The translations under genes were made by a program, and so were the position numbers. 64,000 nt of DNA from the NCBI RefSeq assembly GCF_039555335.1, contig NC_092642.1, forward strand, positions 55,531,776 to 55,595,775. The letters are read 5' to 3'. This document shows, in pieces, positions 1-30,344 of the stretch (positions are counted from its first letter, which is position 1; every line of letters begins with the position of its first letter). Source of the stretch: Amphiura filiformis (Eukaryota; Echinodermata; Ophiuroidea; Amphilepidida; Amphiuridae). The notes beneath the pieces are model-generated. The model ran no database searches, was not told the DNA's origin, and saw nothing but the letters and a program-made list of their open reading frames with translations.

Positions 1-1700
1 TCTCGGAACAGAAAAAGTGAACTTTTCATGTCACGCGAAAATCTACCAGTTCAAAACGCGTGGCCTTAAACAAATCTACCACCTATCCCACATTGCATTT
101 CCCCCCCCCTTGAAAATGGTTCATTTTTGGTCAAAAATGGGCTGGAGCGATATTGGGTGTAATTTTAGCAAGATTTTTGATGCGATCGCCTATCATGATC
201 AGCTGTGTTTACTTCCATTGCTTTACACGGTGTCATGCTTCAGCGAATCCGACTAGATTTTGAATGCAATGGTCTCTAGCTTAGAATGTGCTCTATCGGT
301 GAGCAAATTCTTGGCTAGACTTCTCAAGCAAAACTGGGGGGCCCTGAAATTTTTGAGACCTGAAAAGGGGGGCCCCAAAAATTTTTGCAATTAATTTTTT
401 TGCATCAGCCCCCCCTAACAAGTGTTTGTGAACGGTCCCTTCTTGTTTATATTGTATACAGTACTGTACACAGATAGATGAATTGATAGAAAGTTCATAC
501 ATACGCGCTATATAACAGCAATAGGCGGGCATAAAGAATTATGCCTGGCTTTCTGGTCGTAAACAAGCCCGGGGGGCCACTCATGATGAAAGTTGTAAGC
601 ATCAGCATGTAGCGTTGGGCGATATCGCGCCCTGCGATATATCGCGATATTAAATCCTTATCACGATGACGATATGTAGAAAAAGTGACAGGCGATATAC
701 TTATACTTGGGTCTCCCATCCCGCTTCTGTCCACAGCCGACTTAATTTTCAATGCGTATGAGGGCAGCAGTCTAATTGTCTCCCATCCCGCTTCTGTCCA
801 CAGCCAGCCAACTGTTCATGCACAATATAAATGTTTTGTAGGACTGTATTGGCTAGAAATTTCTTCTTTGATTTTAAGCGATTATTACTTCGAAATGAAA
901 TTTTGAGAGGAAAGTCCACAATTCTATCAACCCACATTAGAGTCCGAAGTTTTCCGTTTTACGGAAAACAGAAAAAAATCAGGGAATCGGAGGTACAACA
1001 CGGAAAATTACATTTTTGTATGATGTGACAAAATTTGTTTAAAAAGATAAGAGAAATAAATGTTAAAAACAATCATGAGTTCTGTGTGTACATTTTTATT
1101 ATAAATATATTGTTTAATAATACCGAAATAAAGGTATATAGGCATGAACCCACTATATCCCTCCAAACATCGTAATAGGCGGCCTATTATTGTGAGAATA
1201 TTCCAATCAGAGCATATCGCGATATTGGACACTTTTAATGACATTAATATCTTTGTGTATACATTTTAAGCTTTATTCATGACACAGATTTACAAATTCT
1301 ACAACACGGATTACAACACGGAAAATGGATTTTAGAAAACGGTAAACTTCGGACTCTACATGAACGGCAAGGCAGCACTCTGATTGGAACTGACTGCGAG
1401 ATCCTTGACATCACCTGCGTCTGCCCCACAATTCAAATGCCGTAATAAGCGGATAATTGAATATATGAATTTTTGCCTCCACTGTGGATCAAACCAGGGA
1501 CCTTTTGTACCAGAGTCCAAGACCTTTAAACCACTCTACATGCCAGTCTCACATGTGTGTCCTTGTTTGCAAGTGTTTACAAATGCACACATATGTACAC
1601 ACATAACAAACAAGGATAAAAAGAAACATAATTGCTGATGATCATAACAAGATAAAAAATTGGAGATCTCTTTTTGTATGAAGATTTATACATTTCAAAA
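1..1700. other. Noncoding region upstream of ADK-A
   Basis: No supported gene. Contains GATATCGCG-rich repeats (about 610-660) with related inverted sequence near 1215, probably an unresolved MITE, and a duplicated CTCCCATCCCGCTTCTGTCC (about 711 and 779). The missing first ADK-A exon could be here or at 2120-5000; I see no convincing candidate. Confidence 0.5.
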
Positions 1701-1709
1701 CATTACATC

Positions 1710-2119
1710 CAGTAGCGTAGCCAGGGGGGGGCAGAGTGCCCCCTGACAAAAAATGAAAGAAAAAAGTGCCCCTCTGACAAAAAATGAAAGAGAAAATCAG
1801 GAGGGCAAAGGAAAAGAAAAAGGGCACAGAGCCCCTTTTCTAGCAAAATTCAGGGCCAAAATAGTATAAAAGACAAAAATTTTCAGGCTCTGCCACACAT
1901 TGTAACAATAAAGCCCCGCTTAGCGGATAATAGGCGAAAATAGTGTAAAATACCTTTTTTTTTTTTCAAGCTTCTGCCACATCATCATCCAATTACGGCC
2001 TTTTCGGAAGCTCGTAGATATACAGTCTCTATGTATTGTATGATACAACTGCAATTTTTTTTCTGGGCCCCGAAATTTTATTTTGCCCCCCCTGACCCAG
2101 AAAGCTGGCTACGCCCCTG
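1710..2119. mobile_element. hAT-like MITE, TSD ATTACATC
   Basis: Ends CAGTAGCGTAGCCAG and CTGGCTACGCCCCTG. ATTACATC directly flanks both ends (1702-1709, 2120-2127). Noncoding. Confidence 0.9.
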
Positions 2120-3165
2120 ATTACATCTTTCAAAATCATGTCTCTCCCTCCCTCCTCTGATCAAAGTTACTAGAGGGGGTAGTTCTGTTTGCCTGTACTA
2201 TATAATATTACCAGGTGCTGGTTCAATCAAAGGTCAATCCAGCTCCCATGTATAATGCATGTTCATACTGGTATCATCAACAGCTGTGCTATGCATAATG
2301 CTTCTAGGCATCAGTAAGAGTTGCCGATTGTCAATGATTGTATAGTCTTGGTACAGCTTGTGCACTTATAAGTGGCACTGAATTGAAATCAAAATGCCAG
2401 CCAGGTATGTATGTTGCATGAATTTCAATCTAGGAACCGTCGGAATTAACTTAAATTGTACTTGTTGATACATGGTACTTTGAAGTACTGGCTCTGTATG
2501 ATACAATTTAAAGCCCCATTCTGTGAAGTACAAGTTCAACAGACAACTTGTGTATAGAACGGATCCAGAACTTGATAGTATACGTAGCATTAAATTGGTA
2601 TGTGATTATATGTACCTGATGGGATTGTATTGTACCTGGGATTGTACCGTTATGATTAAATTTCATAAAATGTAGCAATTAAGGTTGACAGCTACAACAA
2701 ACAGCGTGCCAAAAAATTGCTTGTCCCTCCTCTTGGCATGCCAAAAATTGCCTGTCTTGGTCTGCTCAAAAAACTTCGCTCCACCCCCTCACCCTTGCAA
2801 ATGCCAATGGAAAATTTTGCATACTGGTATTTAAACGTTTAATACTGCTGTGTTTTACTGCCTTTTTAGAGCATATTTTATTTAAACAGTGTCAATATAT
2901 GTGCCAAAAGCGTGCTTGACCTTCCTCCTTTTCTTTTAAGTGTTAAAATTGCTTGCCCCCTTTTTGGCTTGTCAAAAAATTCTTACTTTCAGCCCCCCCC
3001 ATTTTACCCTCCACCAGGGCTCATAATTATTGAACAGCCACTAAGCCGGTCGGGGCTAAGGCGAGAGTGCTATAACAAGTTACACCAGCTATATAAACCA
3101 TGTTGCGCAATGCGCACATTTGCAAATTTTTATGTCATAAACGTAATCGTAGCCACACATGAAAA

Positions 3166-3200
3166 CTGAGACGAAAATACCAAAGGTATTTTCGTCTCAG
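3166..3200. repeat. Perfect 16-bp hairpin
   Basis: Arm CTGAGACGAAAATACC, loop AAA, then the exact complement. Not part of a recognised element. Confidence 0.85.
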
Positions 3201-3929
3201 CATGAAAAAGAGTAAAACACATACTTTTAAAACAGTGGCGTGTAATATCACTCCCCAACGGATTTAGACAGTAACATTTTGCTTGATATTCAATAAATAC
3301 ACTTTGGAATTCTAATAAATAAATTAAGTCAATCTTGGCCAGCCCCCCTGCCTGTACATGGTGTTGTATGCGAAGTACGCCCTCAGTTTGATGTTGCATG
3401 TATCTTAATCATATCAAGGTGTGATATCTAGGTATTAATCAACATGATCAGTGCACATGTTTTGCAGGTGACCTGCTGTATGTCCATGATAAACAAATAA
3501 AGCATTTATCTGATAGCTGATTGAGTCCATTTGTCTTGTTGCACTGGAAAGAACTGGGTGTAGTTGTGCATTAGCTCTTATTAGAAGCATTGATTTTGTT
3601 GGAACTAGGAAACTATATAACACATAATTCAGCCATGCTCATCAAAAGGTATGTCAAATTATAATTGATAAGTGAAATATGGTTTCAATAGGTAGATGCA
3701 GATAATAATTGTATTTTCCGTTGGTGGCAACATATGCCAGTGCCAGCCACATGATCAAAATTGGTCGAGTAATTAATACTGTGAAATGTGATACACTGTA
3801 TTCTAAGCTGTTGCGATGTGAAAAAAACGTTGATCATTGACATCAAAATAAAAACATTCAAAACATTGACCATTTTTGTGACAAAATGTTGGTTAGCTAG
3901 CTAAGACAATTGTTAGTATATGGTTACGG

Positions 3930-4313
3930 CCCGGGGGGGGGGGGTACTCAGTACAAATGACCATACGGGGACGTGCCGCAAACATGGGTAGCATTTTCAG
4001 CCTTCTGGTATATCATTGACCCTTTTTCAAAGCCTATTTTGGTATATGAATGGGTCCTTTTTTCAAAATTTCTCAATTTTTTCGGACAACAGCCCAATTT
4101 TTCCGTAATCGAGCCAAAATTTTCCAAATTTTCCCAAAATTTTGGGAAAATTTGTAAAAACTCGACAATTTTGGTTAAATTTGGCGAAAATTTTGACTTT
4201 TGGTATATAAATGGGTCCAAATTTTTTGATAAATTGGTATATTTATGGGTCCACTTCCAAAATCTCAGCGGCACGTCCCTACCAAAACCAAACTTGAGTA
4301 CCCCCCCCCCCGG
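3930..4313. mobile_element. hAT-like MITE with poly-G/poly-C ends, TSD GGTTACGG
   Basis: Ends CCCGGGGGGGGGGGGTACTC and its complement. GGTTACGG occurs on both sides (3922-3929, 4314-4321). The interior is an imperfect palindrome, so both strands show shadow ORFs. A 3'-truncated copy lies at 54349-54720. Confidence 0.85.
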
Positions 4314-4627
4314 GGTTACGGTATAGACAAATCCGACGAGCCACATTCCTACACCTCACTGGGGGCCATTTATCCATTTTATGCGACACCAGTATCATAG
4401 GCGTGCAGCGTTTAGCGCTCCCGTGACGCGGCGCAAGTGCTACGCGCTCTGATGCGATAGTGGGCGTCTTGGACCGCAATCCAAACGAACTATAATCTAG
4501 TTTGACGCGGATGGCCCCAGCTATGGCCGACTTAATCCTGATTATCACTTGGCTTGTTGGATTCGTCTATACATGTATACCAAGACATACATTGTAGTTC
4601 AGAAACCCGATGTGTCATCATCATCAC

Positions 4628-4790
4628 CAGTGTTCGAAATATGCCTCAAAAAGTTACAGGCCAGCCGGGCTTGACCTTAAAAAGTTACCGCCCAGCCGGG
4701 TCGGCAACTAGATGCCAGTCAGAAAAGTTACCGGCCAGGCCAAAAAGTTACAGGCCAATGGCCGGCTGACCGGCCCTATTTCGAACGCTG
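4628..4790. mobile_element. hAT-like MITE, TSD ATCATCAC
   Basis: Ends CAGTGTTCGAAAT and ATTTCGAACGCTG, flanked by ATCATCAC (4620-4627, 4791-4798). The interior repeats AAAAAGTTACAGGCCAGCCG-like units. Same terminal family as 36501-36717. Confidence 0.9.
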
Positions 4791-4811
4791 ATCATCACAT
4801 AGTATGTTTAA

Positions 4812-5018
4812 CCCCATGAGAACTACCTGCTGATTGGTCAGAATGGATGTTGTTTCAATTTATTGAACCTATCAGTGATCTTGTAAGAATAATGCCATCA
4901 TTTAAAATGAATGAGGTGAAATATTTTCAAAACTGTATTCTTATTGGCTATTCAACTGAATATCTCTTGTCATCAACCAATCAAAGTTGTTGTTAGAAAG
5001 GCAGTAGTGCTCAGGGGG
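4812..5018. mobile_element. TTAA-flanked MITE (piggyBac-like), copy 1
   Basis: Begins CCCCATGAGAACTACCTGC and ends GCAGTAGTGCTCAGGGGG, with TTAA on both sides. It ends 75 bp before the first ADK-A exon. A second copy is at 33654-33864. Confidence 0.8.
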
Positions 5019-5046
5019 TTAAATTTAATATGTCACATTGCAGTAA

Positions 5047-23576
<18,530 letters not shown>

Positions 23577-23830
23577 AGCGTGTACTTAGGAATATGACCT
23601 GCATCTGGGGATGATTTGATTTGCTCTCTTCCCATAATGCACTGTGAATGGGGTATTACACCCTAATCAGGTTGTATTAATAGTGGCAATTGATGTCTCT
23701 ATACTGCAATGTATTGTGGGGTGGAATTGCACCAGAATGAGATTGTGTGACAATACATAGTTGCCATGGATTTCCTTTTTTGAGTAGTACTTATCATATT
23801 TTGATAAATAATTTTAAATTTTAATTTCTG
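23577..23830 (+). other. 3' UTR of ADK copy A, mirrored in copy B
   Basis: The sequence after the ADK-A stop is nearly identical, in reverse complement, to about 33200-33455 after the ADK-B stop. It includes the segments around ACCCTAATCAGGTTGTATTA and ATTGTGGGGTGGAATTGCAC. Similarity fades near 23830/33200, then returns briefly around 23820-23860 versus 31435-31470. This shows the duplication copied genomic DNA beyond the coding region. No single poly(A) signal stands out; AATAAA occurs near 24612 and 24820. Confidence 0.7.
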
Positions 23831-24368
23831 CTAAGCAGAATTCTTATTGTATATATGGTCACTACATGAAAAGAGGATTTTGTCACAATCTTCCAGCAAA
23901 AACCTGCAAGGTATAGGGGACCTTTAACCTGTTTCTGTTACTCAGTGTAGGTTTTGTACATTGCATGGAATTCACAGTGCTTTGGGGGAACATTGCAAAT
24001 CATCTTAGGGATAGTTATCTGATACATTTGTATATACACCGCAGGATTCTTGGTAGTTTGTTAACTAGCCCCTCATAGGAATCCTCTATATGACTTACAT
24101 TGTTTGTACGCACAAAAAAACAAAAGTGACTGATATGAGTACTGTCGGTACATCTTGGAAAGGTTGTCCAATTCACATTTTACCCATTTATTAACCACTA
24201 AGCTCAATTGATGTATGCGTACCTGTTAACAAGCATTGCACCCCTTCCTTCGTTTTATACATTGTATAGCTAAGTGTTGGTAAATGCTTGTTTGTTCTTT
24301 TGATGTACTTAAGATTGGTTCCATTTCTGAACTTTCAATCTGCAGAAGGTTTTGTCTAGATTGGTTTA

Positions 24369-24540
24369 TCCCAGTTGAAATCCAAACAACCTATGGAAGA
24401 CGTGACCTTAATCTCCCACACAGGGAGTGTGAATTTCAAATGGGGTTACCTGCTTGGGTGACTCCTGTTGAAATCTTTACCCCCTGTGTGGGAGATTAAG
24501 GTCATGTCTTACATAGGTGTATGGATTTCAACTGGAATAG
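24369..24540. mobile_element. Inverted-repeat MITE, copy 1
   Basis: CCAGTTGAAATCCA outer arm, GACCTTAATCTCCCACACAG inner arm, and complements. A related copy is at about 24985-25165. Confidence 0.7.
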
Positions 24541-24984
24541 CTCATTTCTTGTATTGTGAAATTGCCTTTACATGTCAGCTGTTGCAGGAGCTGTAGGTCA
24601 AAGAAATGGTCAAATAAATGGGTGAAAAGTACGTTATATGCAGCTGTTCGAAAGTTGAGAAAAACAAACACTTCAGAAACATGTATTCAATAATGGAATT
24701 CTTTGTAAATCCAAAAACAGGCTGTTACCATTTAATTTATGGTAGTACTTGAATGACATTTCATTTGCAGAACATTCATTTTCACGCTCAAGACAGCTAC
24801 AGCAGAAATAAGGTGCAAATAAAGTGGGTTTTTTTAATGTATATGCTATGTAAGGAAACTCAAAATGTTGGATTCAAAAACAAGTGATGTACTTCAAAAA
24901 CAAGTTATGTACTTCAAAAACAAATTATTTACTTCAGAAAAGAAGTCATACTTGCAAAAATATCCATTTTGCAGGATTGGGCTG

Positions 24985-25165
24985 TTCCAGTTTACCATAC
25001 ACCCCTTATTGAAGACCTAACCTTAATTTCCCACACAAGGAGTGTGAATTTCAAAATGGAGCTACTTCAATGGATTACTTCATTTGAAATCTACACCCCC
25101 TCTGTGGAGGGAGATTAAGTTCATGTGTTCCATATAGGGGGTGTATGGATTTGAGTAGCCCATTA
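24985..25165. mobile_element. Inverted-repeat MITE, copy 2
   Basis: Same arrangement as 24369-24540 (ACCTTAATTTCCCACACAAG and diverged complement). Between the two lie short direct repeats of ACTTCAAAAACAAGT (about 24890-24940). Confidence 0.65.
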
Positions 25166-25677
25166 AATGAGGAAATTAATATTTTTAATACATTAGCATT
25201 TCATTTAAACAATGTTTATAAAATGCAGGTTTTCAATTCCTCTTTACATCTTTATTGAAGCGGTAGTCGGGTTACTTGTAGTCCGCTTTTTATATTTATT
25301 TTCTTATCTGTTTATTTTGAATTCTTATAAATGGCTATTTCACTGCTGCAAACACACTTTGCTATAATTTTTATTTAGAAACTGAATTTTGCACACATTG
25401 ATAAAAAGACAAACCTTGTTCAAGCCGTTTATCCGCCAAGCAGGTTTCAGTTCATGCATATTGTGATTTGCCTGTTACAACTCTACTTCAAAAGTCAGCC
25501 TTTTGTCTAGGTTAGCAGAACAACCCCAAAATATGTGCAAATTTTGTATTCATGTGCATAAGTTTTAAAAAAACCTTTTGTCAAATAGTGTGCACAACTG
25601 GCAATAAAAGTTATGCAAATCATGTGTGAAGAGTTGTATCATATTTGTCTATAATAAGTCTTCTTCCAGGGTCAAAT

Positions 25678-26126
25678 ATAATCTGGACTCAAAAAGAAAC
25701 TTAAAATTTTTTCACATGGTCATATCTTGAAAATCTGTCTATCAAAATGAACCAAAATTATATTATAATTACACACAGGATTGCTTCAATACTCTACTCT
25801 AATGACATGTCAATATCCAAACGGTTACCTTACTGGCACAACTGAAAAATGCACTGGCATGGAACCGCTTGCTGTATCACATGTAACAGGCTGGAAATTT
25901 TAGCAACATAGAGTTAGTTTAAAGGCATGTGACGAAGTCAAAACCAATGAAGGTCATGAGTGTCAGTGTATTTTGCTGTTATGTCAGTTGGGCAGCTGAT
26001 TTTTTACTGACATGTTTATAGTAGAGTATTGAAGTAATCCTGTATGTAATTATGGTTCATTTTGATGGACAGAAGTTTAAGATATGACCTTTTGAAAAAT
26101 TATAAGTTTCTTTTAGAGTCCAGTTT
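25678..26126. mobile_element. Foldback element
   Basis: Left arm about 25685-25800 (CTGGACTCAAAAAGAAACTT to ATTGCTTCAATACTCTAC). The right arm, about 26018-26126, is its complement. Confidence 0.75.
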
Positions 26127-26591
26127 ACTTGCATAGATGTTTAGAGAGTGTTGTTGAATGTAATGAAATTGAAATGATTGTTTAGTTTGAAAATTTTTGA
26201 GAAGCAGGAAGCCCTTCTTGCATTCATTCCACCTAATCACGGATAATCACACAGCGGTAGGTGTTGCCACATTTAGGAGCATGTGACAAGTTTAAAATCA
26301 GAAAATTTCATTTCATTACAATCAAATAGAGGAATCAATACGGCTAGGTTGGTGTATAGCTTTCTATTTTCCTGTGCATCAGTGGTGCAATAGAATAAGT
26401 TATTCTACATAGGAATACTGAGGAGCAGATTATAATAAACACACAAAATGAAAAAACTTGTCTTTTAGTGAATGTATGATTTGATGTGTTGGTTGTAACT
26501 CTTTGAAAATGCACATAAATGAGAAGCCTTTTTTGGTAATCGGATCTAGTTTGGAAAGAATTACAGCCGAAGTTGCATTTAACTTGTTTAA

Positions 26592-27654
26592 GGTCGTGCG
26601 TTATGAATTGGGGTATTGGAAAAAGTGGAGGCGTTACATTTTTTTCATTTTATTCAGGATGTTCTGTCCTAGATCTCAAGAATGGAGAGGGGTACTGAAC
26701 TAGTTTTGGTCTCATTTTGTTGCTTATTTATCGAGCTCAAATTGTGGAAAGAAAGAACATCACACTTTATTTACTTCTTGAGATATTGCAGTTCCAATGA
26801 TGTGAAGCCAGGGGTGGAGGATCCTACGGTTGAGGATCCTACGGTTGAGGCATGTGTTAAAGTATAGGGAATGTTGATTTTTAGCGCCTCACAAATATAT
26901 TTTTTACTGTAACTTCATAACCCAGTAAGGTATTGAGATGGATTATGTACCATTGTTTTGGTATTTATGTCTAGTTTGAAATGTGACCAGTTTTACTCCA
27001 AGCTAAGTTAATTTGTTGCAAGTGTGCTGCATTCTGTGTCATGGGTTCTAGGCTTTTCCTATACGTTACTGTGTTAAGTATTCATTTATGCTCCGAAATG
27101 TTCCAAAGGTCATATTTCTTGAAGGAGTTACCCTACTGCTGTAAATGTTTACATTTTTTGGATGGAAATTTGATGAGGAATTCAAATATGCCATTGTTTT
27201 TTGTGTAGGTCATGAAGGAAAAAAAGTTTTGATTTATTATGAAATAAAAATCATAAAAATTATGTACGACTTTTGAACACCCTGTATCTCAGTTGGGCAA
27301 CATAACTCATCATTACAAGTTTGCTTTTTTTGGAAGCCTACAATGTTATTAGCACATCTAAAAAGGTTTCAGCAGAACAGGAATTTTTGCTAGTAAATAA
27401 GAGAGGAACAAATTTGTATACTTTTTGAACCAAAATTTAACTTTTCCACCCTATATGACATTTGTGGCACCCTGTATATTGACCAATTGTTTGTACATGT
27501 GTATTCCTGGTACCCTAAGCTTTACAGTGATATATAATTTTATAGGGTTTTGATGAACAGTTTATGAATTAGATCAGTCTAAGTACAAAAACATGCAAAT
27601 TGTTCAATTTTTTAGTATGTAACGCATTTGGCCCCCAATTCATGGCGCACGACC
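26592..27654. mobile_element. TTAA-flanked element, 1063 bp
   Basis: Ends GGTCGTGCGTTATGAATTGG and CCAATTCATGGCGCACGACC, with TTAA on both sides (26588-26591, 27655-27658). No transposase frame seen. Confidence 0.8.
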
Positions 27655-27902
27655 TTAATGCATGAAATGTTTATTATTCATCTGTGGTTTCTTGATATAT
27701 GAAACAATTTGGATCATAGAGCAGCACTTGGTATAGCCAGGGGACAACTGCCCCTTCCTCCCTCCTGGATGCTCATTTTACCCCCTTGAAAGTTTCATTT
27801 CCCCCTGGATCACTGCCGTACATATGTATCTACCTAGCCTTCCATTCCCTATGAAGTTATGCCTATAGCAAGGACAGTACTGTTTATGATATTATTCATA
27901 CT

Positions 27903-29126
27903 AAACTCAACAAAAGTTTGGGAAGTTTTTTCAAGCATCCATATCTCGGATTAATTGTGACATGTTCATATCCCGGTACCCCAGGTCAACATAAAAAGTG
28001 GTAACCATGTGTGTTCTTCCTTTTTTCAAAACCCCCCTTTTCACTGATTTTTCATTGATTTTACCCCCTTTTTTTGCCAAATCACTGACAAAATCAGGGT
28101 AAAAAATACCCCCTTTTTCAAGGTTTTCAATGAGAAGATTTCCAGACACCCCTTTTCAATGACTCCAAATATTTGAATATATTAAGTACAAAATGTGCAA
28201 GTATGAACATTACTTTGATGGAGGCTGAAGACTCGGGCTGAAGACATCGATCGAACGAACCTGTGAAATACCCTTTTTTTAAAATTTCATGGAGACAATG
28301 CTCAGAATACCCCCCTTTTTTCGCGATTTGGCAGGTCCATGATTTCAGTCAACAAAATACCCCTTTTCTGCGAAATTTAGAACACACATGGTTACCACTT
28401 TTTATGTTGACCTGGGGTACCGGGGTTCATATTGTGTTTTATATCAATATATGGATAGCTACTTTATTCCCCTTTACATGACACCAATTAGAAACAACCA
28501 CCTTTTTTTAATATAGTGGGGTCTCAAACAGAATTAACCATTATTCTATGCAGCAAGCTGCAATACCATGTCCTCAACAAGCTGGGATTTAATGCAATCC
28601 TCCAAGATGACAACACTTGCCCCACAGAGCAAGGGTAGTCAATGACTACCTACAGAATGTGGTAGTACATGTAGAGAGAATGGAATGGCCTGCCATCGGC
28701 CCAGACTTCAACCCGATTTAACACTTGTAGGACCAGCTTTGTCATGCTGTGCATGCTAGAGTAGCCAATGCAACTACATTGAATGACTTGCAACGAATCC
28801 TGGTTGAAGAATGGAATGTCATCCCAACGTGTGACCAGGCTGCATGAGCAGCAGGTGCCTGGCTGACGTGGCTGCGTATGGTTTTTCAACCCGCTCTCGA
28901 GGTTAGTGAATATTGTTGTTTGAGCAAAGAATAATGGTAAATTTGGCACATTCTGTTTGAGACCCCACTACGTTCACAAGACGTGTACTTAGGCGTGAAA
29001 AAGGTGATTGTTTCAAATTTGGTGTCATAAAGGGGAATAAAGTAGCTATACATTGATATACAACAAGATGTCACAAATAATCTGAGATATGCTTGAAAAG
29101 ACTCCGCAAACTTCTGTTGAGGAGTT
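27903..29126 (+). mobile_element. Second Tc1-like copy, split by another element
   Basis: Same terminal repeats as 22325-23122. Decayed transposase traces at about 28590-28760 (CAAGATGACAACACTTGCCC; CCAGACTTCAACCCGATTTA). The 453-bp element at 27972-28424 sits in its left arm. Confidence 0.8.
27972..28424. mobile_element. Nested MITE with 8-bp TSD GTTCATAT
   Basis: Ends CCCGGTACCCCAGGTCAACA and complement, with GTTCATAT on both sides (27964-27971, 28425-28432). It inserted into an existing Tc1-like copy. Confidence 0.88.
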
Positions 29127-29507
29127 ATCTACGTTTTTGTGGATAGATGTCAACATTTGGGGCAAAAATGCAAACTCCCAAATTTTTCAAGGGATCGGCA
29201 CACATTCATTACCAAAAGAATTGCAAAGATAGGACAAAGGTAGCTGGGGCTCGCAACATAAATAATGAGGGGGGATACTTGTGTACATATTGGGAAGTGT
29301 CGCTCCAATGAGTCACTTTTTTGCAAGAAAAATTTGGGTCCCGATTTGAGAAAAAAATCCCAAAACAGGTCCCAATGTGAAAGGAATTGTCAATAACTGT
29401 TAAATCAGTGGTTTTTTTAACATGGAGTCCTGGGTTGAAAGAAAATGTCAAAAACTGTCAAATCGGTATATTTCCATGAACTGTCAGCTGAAATTGGTTT
29501 GGCTTAA

Positions 29508-30340
29508 AGGGGGGTAACCCTATTGGTTTTGGATATGGATTGTCTTTAAAATTACATAATAATATCAAATATCTCCCCCTTTATGCTGCTTTGTGAAAAA
29601 ACGAGAGCATTTTCACCGTAAATGTGAATAAATAGCCAAATTTGCAATCCAATACCTTGTATACGTGAATTGCATTCTGGGTAGGCATGCAACAACAACA
29701 ATTCCCGTTCAGTATGATGAATGCTGACATGCTGCAATGCCCGGCCCGTATTGAACGGAAAATATTTGGTTTTTTTGGTTTTTCGTACCGTTTCAGAAAA
29801 AAGGAAACAAAATATATTTCCCCTTGCAATATGTACATTTCAAATGAATATAAAAAAGTTTGGGTTAAAAATGGAGAGGAAAAAAACCTTCCGATACCGG
29901 GTTTTGAACCGGGTACCTCTAGGGTAAAAGAACGGTAGCGCTAGCCAATTGAGCTATTTCACCAACTGAAAAAATCAAGGAATTGTTTTAATTATATACG
30001 GCGGACCGTCTCCTCAGCACTTAGCGTAGTCTCGAGCCAGACTGTATGTGGCTATCGGCGAGGATCGACGAGTGTCAGACCGACGCAAACTGGCTGTGTA
30101 GGAGACTACACTTAGCGTGAGTTCGCTTTTTCTCTTCCCATGATCCGAAGTAATTTTTATTGTTTACAAACTGGTTTACCTGTAAAAACCGCTGTGATTC
30201 ATGATTTCTCCGAAATACATCGACTTGGAGCGTCAAATTTCAGGATAGTAATGAGAAAAATAGTATCTATTATGTGATACCAAAACCTCATCAACAATGA
30301 AAAAAATCGGGGATGATGCTGTCGATCGGGTTACGGACCT
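29508..30340. mobile_element. TTAA-flanked element carrying a tRNA-like segment
   Basis: Ends AGGGGGGTAACCC and GGGTTACGGACCT (imperfect), TTAA at 29504-29507 and 30341-30344. The minus-strand tRNA-like unit at 29889-29966 lies inside. GGGGATGATGCTGTCGATC near the right end recurs as variants at 36190 and 61818. Confidence 0.6.
29889..29966 (-). repeat. tRNA-derived SINE head
   Basis: On the minus strand: TAGCTCAATTGGCTAGCG (A-box) and CCCGGTTCAAAACCCGG (B-box) at tRNA-like spacing. The acceptor ends do not pair and the T-stem has a mismatch, so it is a SINE or tRNA relic rather than a working tRNA gene. Confidence 0.65.
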
Positions 30341-30344
30341 TTAA

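Noticed and set aside
3948..4346. 132-codon minus-strand ORF and its plus-strand partner (3973-4326)
   Set aside because: Both arise from a palindromic hAT MITE with a readable TSD; no domain, and the other copy at 54349 is broken.
29889..29966. Functional tRNA gene on the minus strand
   Set aside because: A- and B-boxes are present, but the acceptor stem does not pair and the T-stem has a mismatch; better explained as a SINE head.
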